Shown here one piece after another: positions 1-11,639 of a DNA stretch of 64,000 nucleotides. The notes below the pieces were generated by a model that was given only the letters and a program-made list of their open reading frames with translations, did no database searches and was not told where the DNA came from. Position 1 is the first letter of the stretch. Every line of letters begins with the position of its first letter. A program made the translations under genes and the position numbers. This DNA comes from Corythucha ciliata (taxonomy: Eukaryota > Arthropoda > Insecta > Hemiptera > Tingidae), in NCBI GenBank assembly GCA_038030265.1, contig CM075943.1, positions 59,805,971 through 59,869,970 on the forward strand, in the 5' to 3' direction.

Positions 1-1166
1 TGCTTTTGAAGTTTTGAATTTTTCTGTCGATCCGACCCCTTCTAAAAATACATTTTGGGGGAGAAAGTGAAAATTTACGTGTATATTCAGAGAGATTTGT
101 TTAAAAATTAGCCTAAAGCTCGTAATGCTCTTCTTTCCCCACCCCTTTCCAAACAAATTCTGAAAGAGGGGCCGGCCAGAATAACCCATTCAAGCATAAG
201 TACAGCTTCAGGGGTAAACCAAATTCGAGGAATCAGGACAAAACACTGTTTTTATTGAACCGTTATTAGGGTCTTGAGCCTTCCTCCTCCATCACCACCA
301 CCAACAACTTCGTTCCAGAGTTGCCATTCTTCCTCCAAGTGCTTCCAATCCACGCATGAACCCACCAGCAGGGTTGCTAAGGTTCATTCAAAGTCCACAG
401 CGACAACACCGTAAAACCCACCCACCCTCACCTAACATATTTTCTGATTCTTCCAACTTCAACCCTCTAGACCTGGCTGAAAGTCTTCCTCCTCGCTCAA
501 ACAAGACCCTTAGCACCAAACCTGTTTCCCCGCACAGTACAAAACCTTTAAGCTCGAACTTAAGTTCAGTAAATTACGATCAATACGACATTTTTCCATA
601 TTATAAAAATTAATTCAAACCGCGGTTTTGCTCCATTGAAGCGTGGATTAAATCGGAGAAGCGTGGATGTTTACCCGCTCCACGAGTGCGGTGCTCTAGA
701 ATCAAGGTCTTTCCATTATTATTTTATTTATATTTTCCTCGTTCCCTCAATCGATACAATAGGAGAAAAAAAAAAAATGCATCAAGAACCGTCTAGATCT
801 TAATTTCTTATTCACGACCCCTCCGATTATTGCGTGCTAAAACGTTCTATAGGACGGGGGTATAATTTAATTTTCCGGACTGTTCCATAATTGCGAAGAG
901 GTTTCACGATGGAAGTTTTCCCATGAAAGCGGTTGTTGGCAGGTGTTTTTGTTCTGATCTGACTGTTCGTGCCAAAAATTAAACAAAAAGAAACTTATTC
1001 GTGCCTTTGTGAGCATGACGGGGCGTCTTTTGAGATTAATCCGAGAGATTGGATTTTTTTTTTTTTTTTTTTTGCCGTGGCATGTGAAATGAGGTGGGGA
1101 TGGGGCGTTATTTATAATATTATTCTCTGGGAGTCTACGACTTAAGTTGAAAGCGTTGTGTTGGGA
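1..1166. other. Intergenic, no gene seen
   Basis: Reading frames here are short and compositionally biased. I see no splice-consistent exon, RNA gene or recognisable transposon protein. Simple tracts are present, for example a run of about 17 T near 1057-1073 and an A run near 767. Confidence 0.5.
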
Positions 1167-1984
1167 CTTGAGAGGTTGCAACGACCCAACTATTGCTAAA
1201 CTACGGGCTATTGGCGATTCAGATTAACCAAATGCGCTCTGGTGGCGGCCTCACTATGAGAAATCGCAGTTTTTGCTCTTTTTTATGATTTTTTAGGATT
1301 TTTAAAGTTCATTTCTTTGAAATATTAGTTGATACTACTGCTGACAATTAAGAATTAAACTCATCAACGAGGAATAATTGAGATAAAATGAAAGAACTCG
1401 CGGTGAGAAAATGATGGCGAGAATTTCGCACTGCGAGTGAGATTTTTCCTTCCGTCCTTGCTGAAGAACGGAAACCCCCCCCCCACCCTATGAAGAATAT
1501 TGTGCAAATGAAAAACGCAATAATGTTTCAAATATCTTCGCGAATATCCGGTTAAAAAGGGTTGTTCAACCCCAAAAACAGACCCCAATAATTTTACCCA
1601 ATAAATGCGGTGTAAATATCCATCACAGCGCCTGTGGGGGGCTTCGAAATTATCAGCGAATTGACCATTTCCTATAGTTTCGTAGTAAATGTAGCCAGTT
1701 GCCGTTCTCGATTGGCAATTTTAGGGGCTCTCATCGCTCAACTGGTAGTTTCCGGGCAATAGACCAATTTCTGAGGGTTAATTACCTTTTCTAAAGCTGA
1801 ATATGGGGTGTTCGATGTTCGTAGAGAAACTGCCCACCCCCTTACACACATCAGGGCTGGGTCTGATGTGTACACATGTGTACACGCGGGCTAAAAACCA
1901 ATCAACCCCCCCCCCATCGAGAACAACACTTTGATCAAGAGCAAACAGCCGTGGGCAGCTCATTGCAATCCGCTACAGACAGAC
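1167..1984. repeat. Tandem duplication, copy 1
   Basis: This block starts with CTTGAGAGGTTGCAACG and ends with CGCTACAGACAGAC. It is repeated directly and immediately afterwards, with an offset of 818 bp between the matching starts. The copies differ by scattered substitutions and small indels, mostly in C-runs. It contains a TGTACACATG palindromic stretch near its 3' part. No protein is recognised; the minus-strand open frame at 1364-1588 is conserved in copy 2 only because the DNA is duplicated. Confidence 0.85.
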
Positions 1985-2834
1985 CTTGAGAGGTTGCAAC
2001 GACCCAACTATTGCTAAACTACGGGCTATTGGCGATTCAGATTAACCAAATGCGCTCTGGTGGCGGCCTCACTATGAGAAATCGCAGTTTTTGCTCTTTT
2101 TTATGATTTTTTAGGATTTTTAAAGTTCATTTCTTTGAAATATTAGTTGATACTACTGCTGACAATTAAGAATTAAACTCATCAACGAGGAATAATTGAG
2201 ATAAAATGAAAGAACTCGCGGTGAGAAAATGATGGCGAGAATTTCGCACTGCGAGTGAGATTTTTCCTTCCGTCCTTGCTGAAGAACGGAAAAATCCCCA
2301 CCCCCACCCTATGAAGAATATTGTGCAAATGAAAAACGCAATAATGTGTCAAATATCTTCGCGAATATCCGGTTAAAAAGGGTTGTTCAACCCCAAAAAC
2401 AGACCCCAATAATTTTACCCAATAAATGCGGTGTAAATATCCATCACAGCCTGTGGGGGGCTTCGAAATTATCAGCGAATTGACAATTTCCTATAGTTTC
2501 GTAGTAAATGTAGCCAGTTGCCGTTCTCGATTGGCAATTTTAGGGGCTCTTCATCGCTCAACTGGTAGTTTCGGGCAATAGACCAATTTCTGAGGGTTAA
2601 TTACCTTTTCTAAAGCTGAATATTGGGTGTTCGATGTTCGTAGAGAAACTGCCCACCCCCTTACACACATCAGGGCTGGGCCTGATGTGTACACATGTTG
2701 TGTACACGTGGGCTAAAAACCATGGCTGTATAAGAACTCAGGCGGGCCCCCTCAACCCCCCCCCCATCGAGAACAACACTTTGATCAAGAGCAAACAGCC
2801 GTGGGCAGCTCATTGCAATGCCGGCCTTACAGAC
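1985..2834. repeat. Tandem duplication, copy 2
   Basis: This is the second, slightly longer copy of the preceding block. Relative to copy 1 it carries about 30 extra bases around 2722-2752 and has lost GC in the CAGCGCCTGTG segment. High similarity suggests a fairly recent duplication, or two adjacent insertions of one non-autonomous element. Confidence 0.85.
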
Positions 2835-2881
2835 ATTCGCAGCGCCCCCCGGGCGAATCTTTCATCACCGCCTCCGTGAAT

Positions 2882-4740
2882 AGTTGCCTTCAGGAGCCGC
2901 GAATTAGCCTTTTTTTTTTTTCAACACTTTAGTCACTTTTTCTCAATTTCATCGGTGAATTCGCGGCGATTTGTCTCCATTTTAGCCGCGAATTAGCGAT
3001 TCGTCTCCATTTTAGCCGCGGATTAGTGATTTTCCTTGCAATGAATTTGTATTTTTCCTGATTTGAGCCGCTAATGAGCGATTTTACCCGTGAATTAGCG
3101 CAAAATTTTCTAATTTTAGCCACAAAATTGTCTCGAGAAACCGCGACTTGCCATTTTTCTCTATTCAATTCGGTGAAATAGCAAAAAAATGTTTTCAATT
3201 TAACGCCATAAACAGCCATTTTTCTTGACTTCAGCCGTGAATTAGCGTTTCACCTAATCTTAGCCTCCTGTCGAGCCATCAATGAGAGTCCGTCCCCCCC
3301 CCCCATTTTCACGGCGAATTAACGCTTTTTCTTAATTTTATCCGCCAATTAGCGAATTAATCCTCATTTAACCGAGGTTTAACGATTTTGTTCACATTCA
3401 GCCACAAAGTTACCTTCAGAAGCCGCAGCGTTATTTCCACACGTCAGCGCTTCTTCTCAATTTTATCGGTGAATTACCGATTTTTCCCCATTTTAGCCGT
3501 AAAGTAACGTTTTTCTTGGTCATTATTTGAGTGATTTTTCACCATTTTAGCCGTGACTTAACGATTTTTCTGAATTTTGCAGTGAATTTATATTTTTCCT
3601 GATTTCAGCCGCTAATTAGCAATTTTTCTCCATTTCATTCATGAATTAGCAACTTTTCTTAATTTTAGCTGCGGACTACCATAAACAGCCTTTTTTCTTG
3701 ACTTCAGGCGCAAATTAGTTTTCCTCATCTTAGCCGCTAATTATGGATTTTATTAGAGTTCCCCCTCAATTTTCTCCGCTTTTTCTTAAATTTGGCAGCG
3801 GATTTGCGGTTTTTTTCCACTTTCTGGCCTGAAATTACGATCAAAAGCCGCAAATTGACGTTTTCTCGATTTAATCCGCGAATTAGTCAATTTTATCGAC
3901 AAAATAGCAATTTTCCTCCCCCCATTTTAGCCGAGAATTAGCAATGTTTTTGTCATTTTTGCGATTTTTCACCTTTTTAGCCGTGAATTTACAGCGATTT
4001 ATCCTAATTTTGCGGTGAATTCGTGTTTTTTCTTCATTTCAGCCGCTATAATTAGCAATTTTTACAAATTGCATCCATGAATGAGCAACCTTTCTTAATT
4101 TTAGCTGCGAATTAGCGATTTCTTAGCTATGGATTAGCGTTTTTTCGCGGTATGAGCCACGAACTTGCCTTCAGAAGCTTAACATTGTCGTTTTCAAACT
4201 TCTAGCACCTAGGCGCTTTTATTATTATTATTTCACAATTTATTCTCCAAGTTAGCCTTGAATACGTGATTTTAGCTGCTGAAGAGCGATTTCCCCCAAT
4301 TTTATCCGTGAGTTATCACTTTTCTTAATTTTCCCCACGAATTAGCGTTTTTTTTTTTCACTTTCAGCAATGAATTAGCGTTTTTTCAGATTGAGCCACG
4401 AACTTGCGTTCTGTATAAGCCTAGAATTCATGTTTTCGTAATTTTAAGCGCAAAACAGCGTTTTTTCACATTGGCGAATTATTGATTTTTCACGATTTTA
4501 TCCGTTAATTAACGTGTTTCGTAATTTTAAACGCAAATGACTGTATTTTACACTTTATCCGCGATTTTAGAGCTTTTTTTTTTTTTCAATTTTCGCCGTG
4601 ATGTTTTCTTAACTTTATCCGTGATTTAGCGCTTTTTCCCATTTATGGTCGTGAGTCAGCCATTTATCTCAATTTCAGCCCCAAATTAGCGTTATTTTCC
4701 ATTTTGGTCTGGATTAAGCGGGGGGATTAGCCGCCCTCTC
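2882..4740 (+). repeat. Degenerate ~30-bp repeat array 1
   Basis: About 1.9 kb of strongly degenerate tandem units. The consensus is roughly GCCGCGAATTAGCG followed by ATTTTTCTCAATTTTA (about 30 bp). The core AATTAGCG and the TCAATTTTAGCC spacer recur throughout. A longer marker, GCCTTCAGAAGCCGC or a close variant, recurs at about 2888, 3413 and 4170. There is no coding content; short frames inside are by-products of the repeat. The same family recurs on both strands elsewhere in the window. Confidence 0.85.
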
Positions 4741-4922
4741 ACAAAAATCCGCGCCAGCGGCGCCAAAACTCAACATTAAAGATGATTATTTACCTGGCGG
4801 CCATTGTGAGCTGTAGGGCCATTCTGAAAGGCTCAGCTGAGTCAGGGGGGCCACTTTTTACATAATAGGCAACATTATGAGACAAGAAAAAAAGATAATG
4901 ACTATACGAACTGTCCATTATT

Positions 4923-5075
4923 CGCCTTGATCATAATTCAGGCGGCGCTGTAGTTGGCCATTTAGGGAAACAGTTGTTGTGGGTAGTTTCCATTATAGAA
5001 ACTAGTGGAAAACTGCCCACATGAGCTAGTTCCCAAGTGGTCAACGACAGCGCTGCCCGAATTATGAAATAGGCG
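4923..5075. mobile_element. Foldback MITE-like element (~153 bp)
   Basis: Imperfect inverted repeat. The left arm begins CGCCTTGATCATAATTC and the right arm ends with the complement of CGCCTATTTCATAATTC. Both arms contain GGCGCTGT/CAGCGCTG-type blocks, and an inner pair (GTGGGTAGTTT against AAACTGCCCAC) meets near 5000. Nearly the whole element could form one hairpin. No target duplication is evident. Class unassigned. Confidence 0.7.
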
Positions 5076-5644
5076 CATTCGTACAATACAAACTAGGATA
5101 CTAAAGTAACTACGTTCCCGAAATGTAATCCTTTGAAAGCCGGTGTCCTCTCAATCAAGGTCGTAACCGCAAATCCTTTTTCCATTCAAGTTTGGCAATA
5201 GTTCAGACGGAAAACATTTTTAAACTCCTTGGAAACTGTAAAAACACATTATATTTAGTCCTTACACGTTGGTGGTAAGAGTAGGGCTCTTTTCCGCCAT
5301 TGTTCCTCGACGCTAGCGCTGCAAGTGATAACCTGAATCACTAATTGACCGCCCTGACCGGTGGGCCGGCATGTACAACGACGGTAGTATAGTGTTGGGC
5401 GGTCAGAGCACTCTCTCAGAAGGGTGAATAAGTTGACTCTGCTCCCAGGGAATTCCCCGGAGGAACCCTCAGACAATTAGTTGGGATGAACTGGTCGGAA
5501 GAAGAGGCACGGTGATGTGACGCCCCGCAGGTTGAGTCGAGGATTGGCCCATGTCAGAGTGAACTACTGAACCGTTTGGGGTGTCTAACAGTCACGCTGG
5601 TCTCCCCCACGCTAACTCCCTTAGTGCCCAACCCGAATTTCTCA
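5076..5644. other. Intergenic, unrecognised moderately GC-rich sequence
   Basis: No gene is recognised. The segment at 5260-5640 is more GC-rich than its surroundings and has frames interrupted by stops on both strands, which would fit decayed coding or transposon DNA. I cannot assign a family. Confidence 0.4.
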
Positions 5645-5950
5645 TTAAAAGAGACAATTTTGTTTCTCCTCTATTATGGCTGCACCGGTTATGAGGCGAA
5701 AAACAGATTCTATAGCTTTTCCAGGAGCAATTAGGTAGTTTACAGGGCTAATTGTAAGGGAATTCAAAATCTTGGGTGCGTTGTGCCCTTGGAAAACAGT
5801 GCCCAGGGGACCTGGGAAAACTAGTTTGTCGCCTATAATTCCACCACGCTGGATGATGACGAATTGTAAAATAAAAACAGTGAGGTTTTGCTGATGCCCT
5901 GGGGGGCCTTGAAACTTCAAGCCTCTTTTTTTTTGCTTTGTTCCCTTCAT
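5645..5950 (-). pseudogene. Unrecognised 101-residue open frame
   Basis: An open frame on the minus strand without low-complexity bias, containing segments such as VIIQRGGIIGDKL and NSLTISPVNYLIAPGKA. It has no signal peptide or motif I can name. Upstream sequence on the same strand (5260-5640) is stop-rich, so this may be the best-preserved piece of a decayed element. It could equally be a chance frame. Nothing in the neighbourhood suggests a function. Confidence 0.2.
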
Positions 5951-7370
5951 TACAGCTTAGACGAGGGGTAGGTGGAGCATTCCTTTATAAAAACCCTTTC
6001 CCCCCCGCCACTGTAGACAAAATATGGATTCCCACCTGCTGCACCTTTTACCTTTATTTTTTACAAACAACTTTGTCGTACACAACCTTGACAATTTATA
6101 CCATCAAGATGACAACACTACTGGCAGTGATTCACGTAAATTTCACTCATGTTAATAGCACTCAGAATGCACATTTTAACGTCGAATGAATCACAATTAT
6201 AATTAGGTGAACAGTGAAAAGCCCCTTCGCCCCCGCACCAACAAAAAAAAAAAAATGATAATTTAAAATTATCGAAACGCCATTGTGATTTCCATCGTCA
6301 AAAATCACAAACTCAATAGAATGAGTCCATTACAAAAATACTACGTTACTAAAAACCTCGTTTAACGAGGGGTCCAAGTTTGCGAATTGATTAGAAGACT
6401 GAGTCACTTTCGTCTCATTGTTTGAAACCCTTTGAAATGAGGAAGATGCGCAGAAAGTGAACTCGACCATTGCCCCTGTCAACTATGAAGAAGAAGAAGA
6501 AGAAAAAAGTCATTGACACGACCGAAATCGTTTGTTTTCATTCGAATAAAATGGTTTCTTGTTTAGAAAATATTGAATGTTTCATTTTTATTCAATTAAA
6601 GTGCCCAATTTGATTTTAATTTAGTCGTCAGCATCGAAGCACTGCACCCCAAAAGTTTTTTTTTTTTTGTTCTTGGATCTTCGCGTTTTTTTCTTCTCCC
6701 GGATTCTCAATTCTTCAGGGAGGTCGTTCACTTTTGTCAATAAAAAACAAAACAAAGTGCTCCCCTCCCCTTCACCATCCGTTCAATAGATTGTTTAGTT
6801 CAGAAACTTCAGTTATTAAGCTGTTAAGTCAGTCTGGGATACTCTATTTTCTTGTAGGCCAAGTCATCATTCCTCTCTGTATTATAATTATTACCCCGAC
6901 AGACAATTCGGCCTACTTTGCATTTCCTCTCGCCCCGCCGCCACATCCCTGCAAGCTTCATTCCCATCTTTTTAACTGTTATAATAATGTGTTCGGCGAA
7001 ATTCAGCCAAGTTACGAGGAGTATAGACTTATAGGGGGATGAGGAGTGGTGGGGTTGTGAACAACGCCTAGATAAATTATATTTTTCTCATTAAAATAAC
7101 GTTGAAAGTAGAGGTTTGTGAGCATTGAAAGCTTAATAGTGCCTTTTAGGCGAAAGGTGTGGCTTTCTGACTTTTGGCGTACCCAAGACCCGCAAGAAGG
7201 TGCAGAAAAGCTTATCCGGAGTGTTTCAAAACCTTTCGAGAAATCCTGCGAGCCTCTTGACATAAAAATTTGACAAACTCGGGACAACATATTCAGCCAC
7301 GAATCATACTGTAGTGATTCGATATCGTTTCTACATCCACTCTGACGCATTTCCAGTTGTTTCTATACGC
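5951..7370. other. Intergenic, no gene seen
   Basis: AT-rich sequence with a GAA microsatellite near 6487-6506 and several T, A and C runs. A GCCACTG motif after a C-run near 6006-6013 resembles the inverted end of the CAGTGGCG-type elements found elsewhere in this window, but no partner end or duplication was found. Confidence 0.45.
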
Positions 7371-7374
7371 CCTA

Positions 7375-7965
7375 GACGCTGTTAATTAGCGTCGGCGACG
7401 TCGAAACGATAAACTTATCGCTCTAGTATGTTCGCCGCCTAATTGGCGCTTTTTCTACATTTTATCCGAGGAAAGCTTCAAGGAAACTTTAGCTGTAAAG
7501 TAGCTAAGTATTTGTCTTATTTAGAGGAAATACGCTGATCTCCATGTGACAAAAATGACAATAACAAAAAATAATCCACGGCAAAATTATTGAGAAAATA
7601 ACTGCTAAAATTGAGCAAAATAACTAATTCGGTAATAAAAATGGCAAAAAGCGCTAATTAGTGGCTGAAATTTGGACGATCGTGATTTGGGGGCAAAACT
7701 GAAAAGCATTGCTAATTATTTCTCGGCTAATTTGGAGAAAAATCGCTATTTCATGGACAAATTGGCGAAAACGCTAATTCGCGGATAAAGCCTAGAAAAA
7801 ACCCTAATTTGCAGATACAAATGCATAAATAGGATAATTCACAGCAGAATTCATAGCATAGCATGGCAATAGCATATTCATTAAAATGTGGATTCGCCGC
7901 TATAATTCAGGAAAACAAAAATCTGTGACTTCTGAAGGCAACGTCTGGCTTAAAACTGAGAAAAA
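7375..7965 (-). repeat. Degenerate ~30-bp repeat, reverse-oriented patches
   Basis: Patches of the same family as array 1, mostly read here as the complement (AAAATTGAGAAAA...CGCTAATT). The complement of the CTTCAGAAG marker appears near 7928-7940. Units are more eroded than in array 1. Confidence 0.7.
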
Positions 7966-7984
7966 ACACTAATCCATAGCACCA

Positions 7985-8490
7985 CAAACAAAATTGAACC
8001 ACAAAAACTTGAACCCCTAAAAGACCAAATTACCAAAAGCCGCATCCCTAAGAAGCTCGAACAACAAAAAGCTCTAACCTCAAGAAGTTCTAACCACAAA
8101 AAGTTCTAACCTCAAAAAGTTCTAACCTCAAAAGGCTCTAACCACAAAGTGCTCCAACCACAAAATTTTCTAACCTCAAAAGGCTCTATAACCACAAAAA
8201 AAACTCGAGTCACAGAAAGCAGCAACCCCAAAATGCTCTAACCACAAAATGCTCTAACCACAAAATGGCCTAACCACAAAAGCTTGAATCACAAAAAGCT
8301 CCGACCACAAGCCCTGATTACAATAAGTCTAATTGAAGAAAAATTGAACCACAAAAACCAGAATCCGCCACAAAAAAAAAAACGCCGAAAGCTGTAACCC
8401 CAAAATAAATGAACCACGAAGTGCTTGAACCAACAGAAAGCAGCAACTCTAAAGTGCGCAAACAACAAAACGCTCTAACCCGGTCTGTGT
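7985..8490. repeat. 16-bp minisatellite
   Basis: Tandem units close to AAAAGCTCTAACCACA / AAAAGTTCTAACCTCA (about 16 bp), with substitutions and occasional insertions. This is clearly different from the ~30-bp family that flanks it on both sides. A single related unit appears near 10498-10520. Confidence 0.8.
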
Positions 8491-8522
8491 CTTGTCCCTG
8501 GGACTTGATGGGACCCTTTCCC

Positions 8523-8720
8523 AGTGGCGGCGGAAGTCAGCCGGCATTGCGGGGGGAGCAAGAATCTGAGCAGTTCAGGTTTACCACCCCTCCCCCCCTG
8601 AAAATACAATTTTGCGAATCAATTATGCCTACATGTGCAAAAATACAATTCTTGAGGCAAAAATTCCAAATCCTTCACCAAATTTACCGCCTTTTCATGA
8701 AATTCCCTTGTTTCTAGGTT
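8523..8720 (+). mobile_element. hAT-like terminal fragment
   Basis: Begins CAGTGGCGGCGGAAG, followed by G-rich sequence and then AT-rich DNA. This resembles the terminus of the 33668-35658 element, for which an 8-bp target duplication is visible. No opposite end or duplication is found here, so it is probably a truncated end. Confidence 0.35.
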
Positions 8721-8848
8721 AATTTGAGTCCTAAAGACACAGTTTTACTAGATAAATGACGAGTTATAAGCTATATCGGCTATAAAATGACGTATTCACA
8801 CTAATCAGAGCAGAAATTTAATGTGAAAGAGCAAGCGTATGCCGTGAA

Positions 8849-8940
8849 CAGTAGCGTACCGAGGGAGGTGGGAGGCGGACCGCCCAGGCCCATCTATCAG
8901 AGAGGGCCATAAAAAGCTTGAATATGGAAAAATGATAATG
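8849..8940 (+). mobile_element. hAT-like end, CAGTAGCGTACC type
   Basis: CAGTAGCGTACCGAGG, then a G-rich block and CCATCTATCAGAGAGGGCC. The complement of a very similar end (CAGTAGCGTACCGCGG ... CTATCAGACGGGGCC) occurs at about 61200-61276. The two are therefore termini of one repeat subfamily, although no complete element with both ends is present. Confidence 0.45.
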
Positions 8941-9084
8941 TTTAGGTTCATGTTCTTAGATTTATGTACGTGAAAAGGAGTTTTGGTATACGATTGGACA
9001 GTGACTTGGCTCCTTTCGACGATTTTTAGCCCATCCGACTTGTTACTGGTGATCAGCAAACAGTTTGGCTAAATATTAGATCGA

Positions 9085-9965
9085 GCCCACGAAATCGCAA
9101 TTATGACGGCTAAAATTGAGAAAATTTGAGCCTTCTGGAAGCAACTTCGCGGCTAAAATATAGAAAATACGCTGATTTCCAAGTTTCTTTAGGTCCTAAA
9201 GCAGATAAAATTGAGAAGGCGCTCTAATGTGCCGATGTTGAGGCGAGTAGGCGGAAAAAAATTTGGAAAAAGTGTTAATATTCGTGGCTAAAACTGCAAA
9301 AAAGCGCTCATTCCTAGTTTCGCGATGTAACTTTCGGACCATAACTCATAAAAAAAATCGCTGATTCTCGGTGTATGGTGGCAATTTCAATTTTACTAAA
9401 ATGTACCCAAAAACCGCTATTGTGCTGTTTTTGGGCCAAGCCCGCGGCTAAAATTGAGAAAAATTGCCTAATCCGTCGAGGAAATTGAGTAAAACCGCTA
9501 ATTCGCGAATAGCCTGTAGGAAAAAGGTTAGTTTGCGGGGATCACTTATTCGCGGACAAAATTGAGAAAACGCCAATCCGTATCTTCTAAAGGATATTTC
9601 GAGCCTAAAACTAAGAAAAAGTGCTAACCCATAACTAAATGTAAATGAAATGGCTAATGTGGGGCTAAAATGTAAAACAAATGCCTTATCTCACGGATAA
9701 TACTGAAAAAATCTCTAATTAGCGCGGCTAAAATTTAGGAAAACTTTAAATTTCAGCTCAAATTGAGAAAAACCGGGCTAATTCGCGCCTAAAAATTGAG
9801 CGAAACCCCAATTTTGGCCTAAAAATGATAATTTTACGTTCAAATTCAGAAAAGTGCTATAATTCCTGGCTGAAAATTGAGAAAAAGCGCTAATTCGCGG
9901 ATAAAATGGACAAAAATCCCAATAAATGTTCAAAATTGAAAATACGCCGATTCTCGGCTTCTGAA
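9085..9965 (-). repeat. Degenerate ~30-bp repeat array 2 (reverse)
   Basis: About 0.9 kb of the family in the complementary orientation (AAAATTGAGAAAAANCGCTAATTCGCGGCT). Complements of the CTTCAGAAG-type marker occur near 9128, 9590 and 9957. It follows a CAGTAGCGTACC-type end at 8849, suggesting that array and end belong to one non-autonomous element. Confidence 0.8.
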
Positions 9966-10530
9966 TGAAACTCATTTGTGAGAAAACGAGGGGGTTAGCC
10001 TTTCAAAGCCCAAATTTCGTGGATTTGGATTCCAAAGAACCAAATTTCTCGGGTTTTAATCACCCAAAAAGACCAACCAGGAGGACGAAACAGTTAATTG
10101 CAGAGCCACGTTCCTCTTATTTATGGTCTTGGCTGGAATTGTCTTGGTTAGATGGCTAGAATTGATAGTTTTCACCCCTTTAAGCCCAAATTTTAAAGAT
10201 TTGGCCCTTTGCAAAATCAATTTTGAAGGATTGATTCTGTCAAAATCCAAATTTGAGGGGTTGACTCCTTAAAAAGTCATATTTCATGGGTTTCAATATA
10301 GCAATTTCACACGTTTGTGACCTTCAAAGGAGCAATTTCGCGGATTCGGCAGTAAGGGAACCCAGCTCTGGCTGCAGATGGGGGATGGTGAACCCGATTC
10401 ATGTTGTGGAAGGTGCGAACGATAATTTTAGGAGGTTGGTCCATTCAAAGCCAACGTCCAATCAAAGTAAACGTGGCTTCCCCTTAAAAAGGACCTCAAG
10501 AGCTCTAACCACAAAAAATTCTTTCCTCTA
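9966..10530. repeat. Degenerate CCAAATTT-type repeats
   Basis: Irregular repeats of a CCAAATTT..GGGTTG motif (for example near 10008, 10040, 10190, 10240) with variable spacing of roughly 30-45 bp. No gene is recognised. Short overlapping frames on both strands are products of this repetition. Confidence 0.45.
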
Positions 10531-10962
10531 GATTTGCTCTGCCAGCCCCCCCCCCCCAATTCAAACTGTTATTTATCCAAAAATCCGAATTTCAGTGCCA
10601 AAAATAGGAACGTTTATCCACAGACGGGGTTCAGCCCCGTGAGAGAATCGCCCTCAATTTTGGCGCCTTTTCAAATCGTTACGAAAGTACCTCTCTCTCT
10701 GCGGAACTCCTTAAGATGTGGCCAGTACCTAGACCTTTTTGCAGGCCTTTACCTGGCCTGTACCCCATCTTTGGCCCGGATACCGCAACAGAGTCGGTCC
10801 CATCGCTCAGCTCAACCCGTTAGCCACGGCTGCTGGCCAGCCAGCCGCGCCCGAGAGAGACCACGCGGAGGTGGGTCTTTTGAGCTGAGGATGCTGGCTT
10901 CCGCCATGGACCGAAACCGGACAGGAAAGAGAACCCTGCCCGGGTTGCCCGAGTAGGGAACC

Positions 10963-11619
10963 CTACGCAAGCATGGCCGGTCCCAGCTCTCTTCGCTCCA
11001 GCCAGGAGCGGGAGAAGGCCAGGAGGCGGCCATACGCCCGCCGGTCTCGGACAAGAGCCGAGTCTTCCGGTGGGCCTCCACTCCCCCATGTCGCCCGCCG
11101 CAGATCCCCGTGGAGGCTGCAGCGACGAAGCACATGGTCGGCGGTCTCCTCCTCGACACCACAAGGGCATGTTGGACAGTCCCGCCGCCGGAAGAACCAC
11201 AACTTGGCGTTAAACGAGCCGTGTCCAGTCAGGATTTGCATGGCAGCGTGCTCAAGGGTGAACCACTTGGCCGCTGCCAGTCTCGTCCGAACGTCGGGCA
11301 CGAACCCGAATGTACGCCTACCCGTTGAACTGTAAGTCCAACGCGCCTGCCAAGCCTCAACGACTAGGTCGTCAAGGAGGCGGAGACCCCATGCGGCCCC
11401 CCACTCCTCGGCCAAGAGACCGAGGCGCTCTGCCCAATCTTCACGGCACCGTACCCAGTCCAAGTTTCCCTGAACCAGGCGGCGCCCGTGAACCCATGCG
11501 TCGAGCAGGAGGTCCGCAGGAGGTATCCCCGCCAGCACCTGAAGCGCGTCGGAACTGACAGTCCGGTACGCCATGGTCACCCTTACTAAGGCCTGCCGCT
11601 GCAAGCTGAGGACCTTCGC
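10963..11619 (-). pseudogene. 3' end of an R1/I-type LINE (RT C-terminal region)
   Basis: This minus-strand frame encodes the C-terminal part of a non-LTR retrotransposon polyprotein, downstream of the reverse transcriptase. The N-terminal part contains AYRTVSSDALQVLAG, a segment I recognise from R1/I-group elements. Further on there is a Cys-x2-Cys ... His ... Cys finger (CPTC...HVLRRC) near residue 170, typical of this position. The frame opens after a TAA at 11620-11622, so the catalytic domains are absent and the copy is 5'-truncated. Base composition is much more GC-rich than the surroundings, which fits a recent arrival. There is no 28S rDNA around it, so it is not a standard R1 insertion site. 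Confidence 0.7.
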
Positions 11620-11639
11620 TTACGAAAGTACCGCTTTTC

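Noticed and set aside
1364..2409. Duplicated minus-strand frames at 1364-1588 and 2182-2409 as a conserved small gene
   Set aside because: Their similarity follows from the tandem DNA duplication; they have no codon or motif support.
2929..3219. 96-residue minus-strand frame
   Set aside because: It lies wholly in the ~30-bp array and its repeated residues mirror the DNA repeat.
2882..4740. CRISPR-like array
   Set aside because: The ~30-bp units are degenerate throughout with no conserved repeat/variable spacer alternation, and the context is an animal genome.
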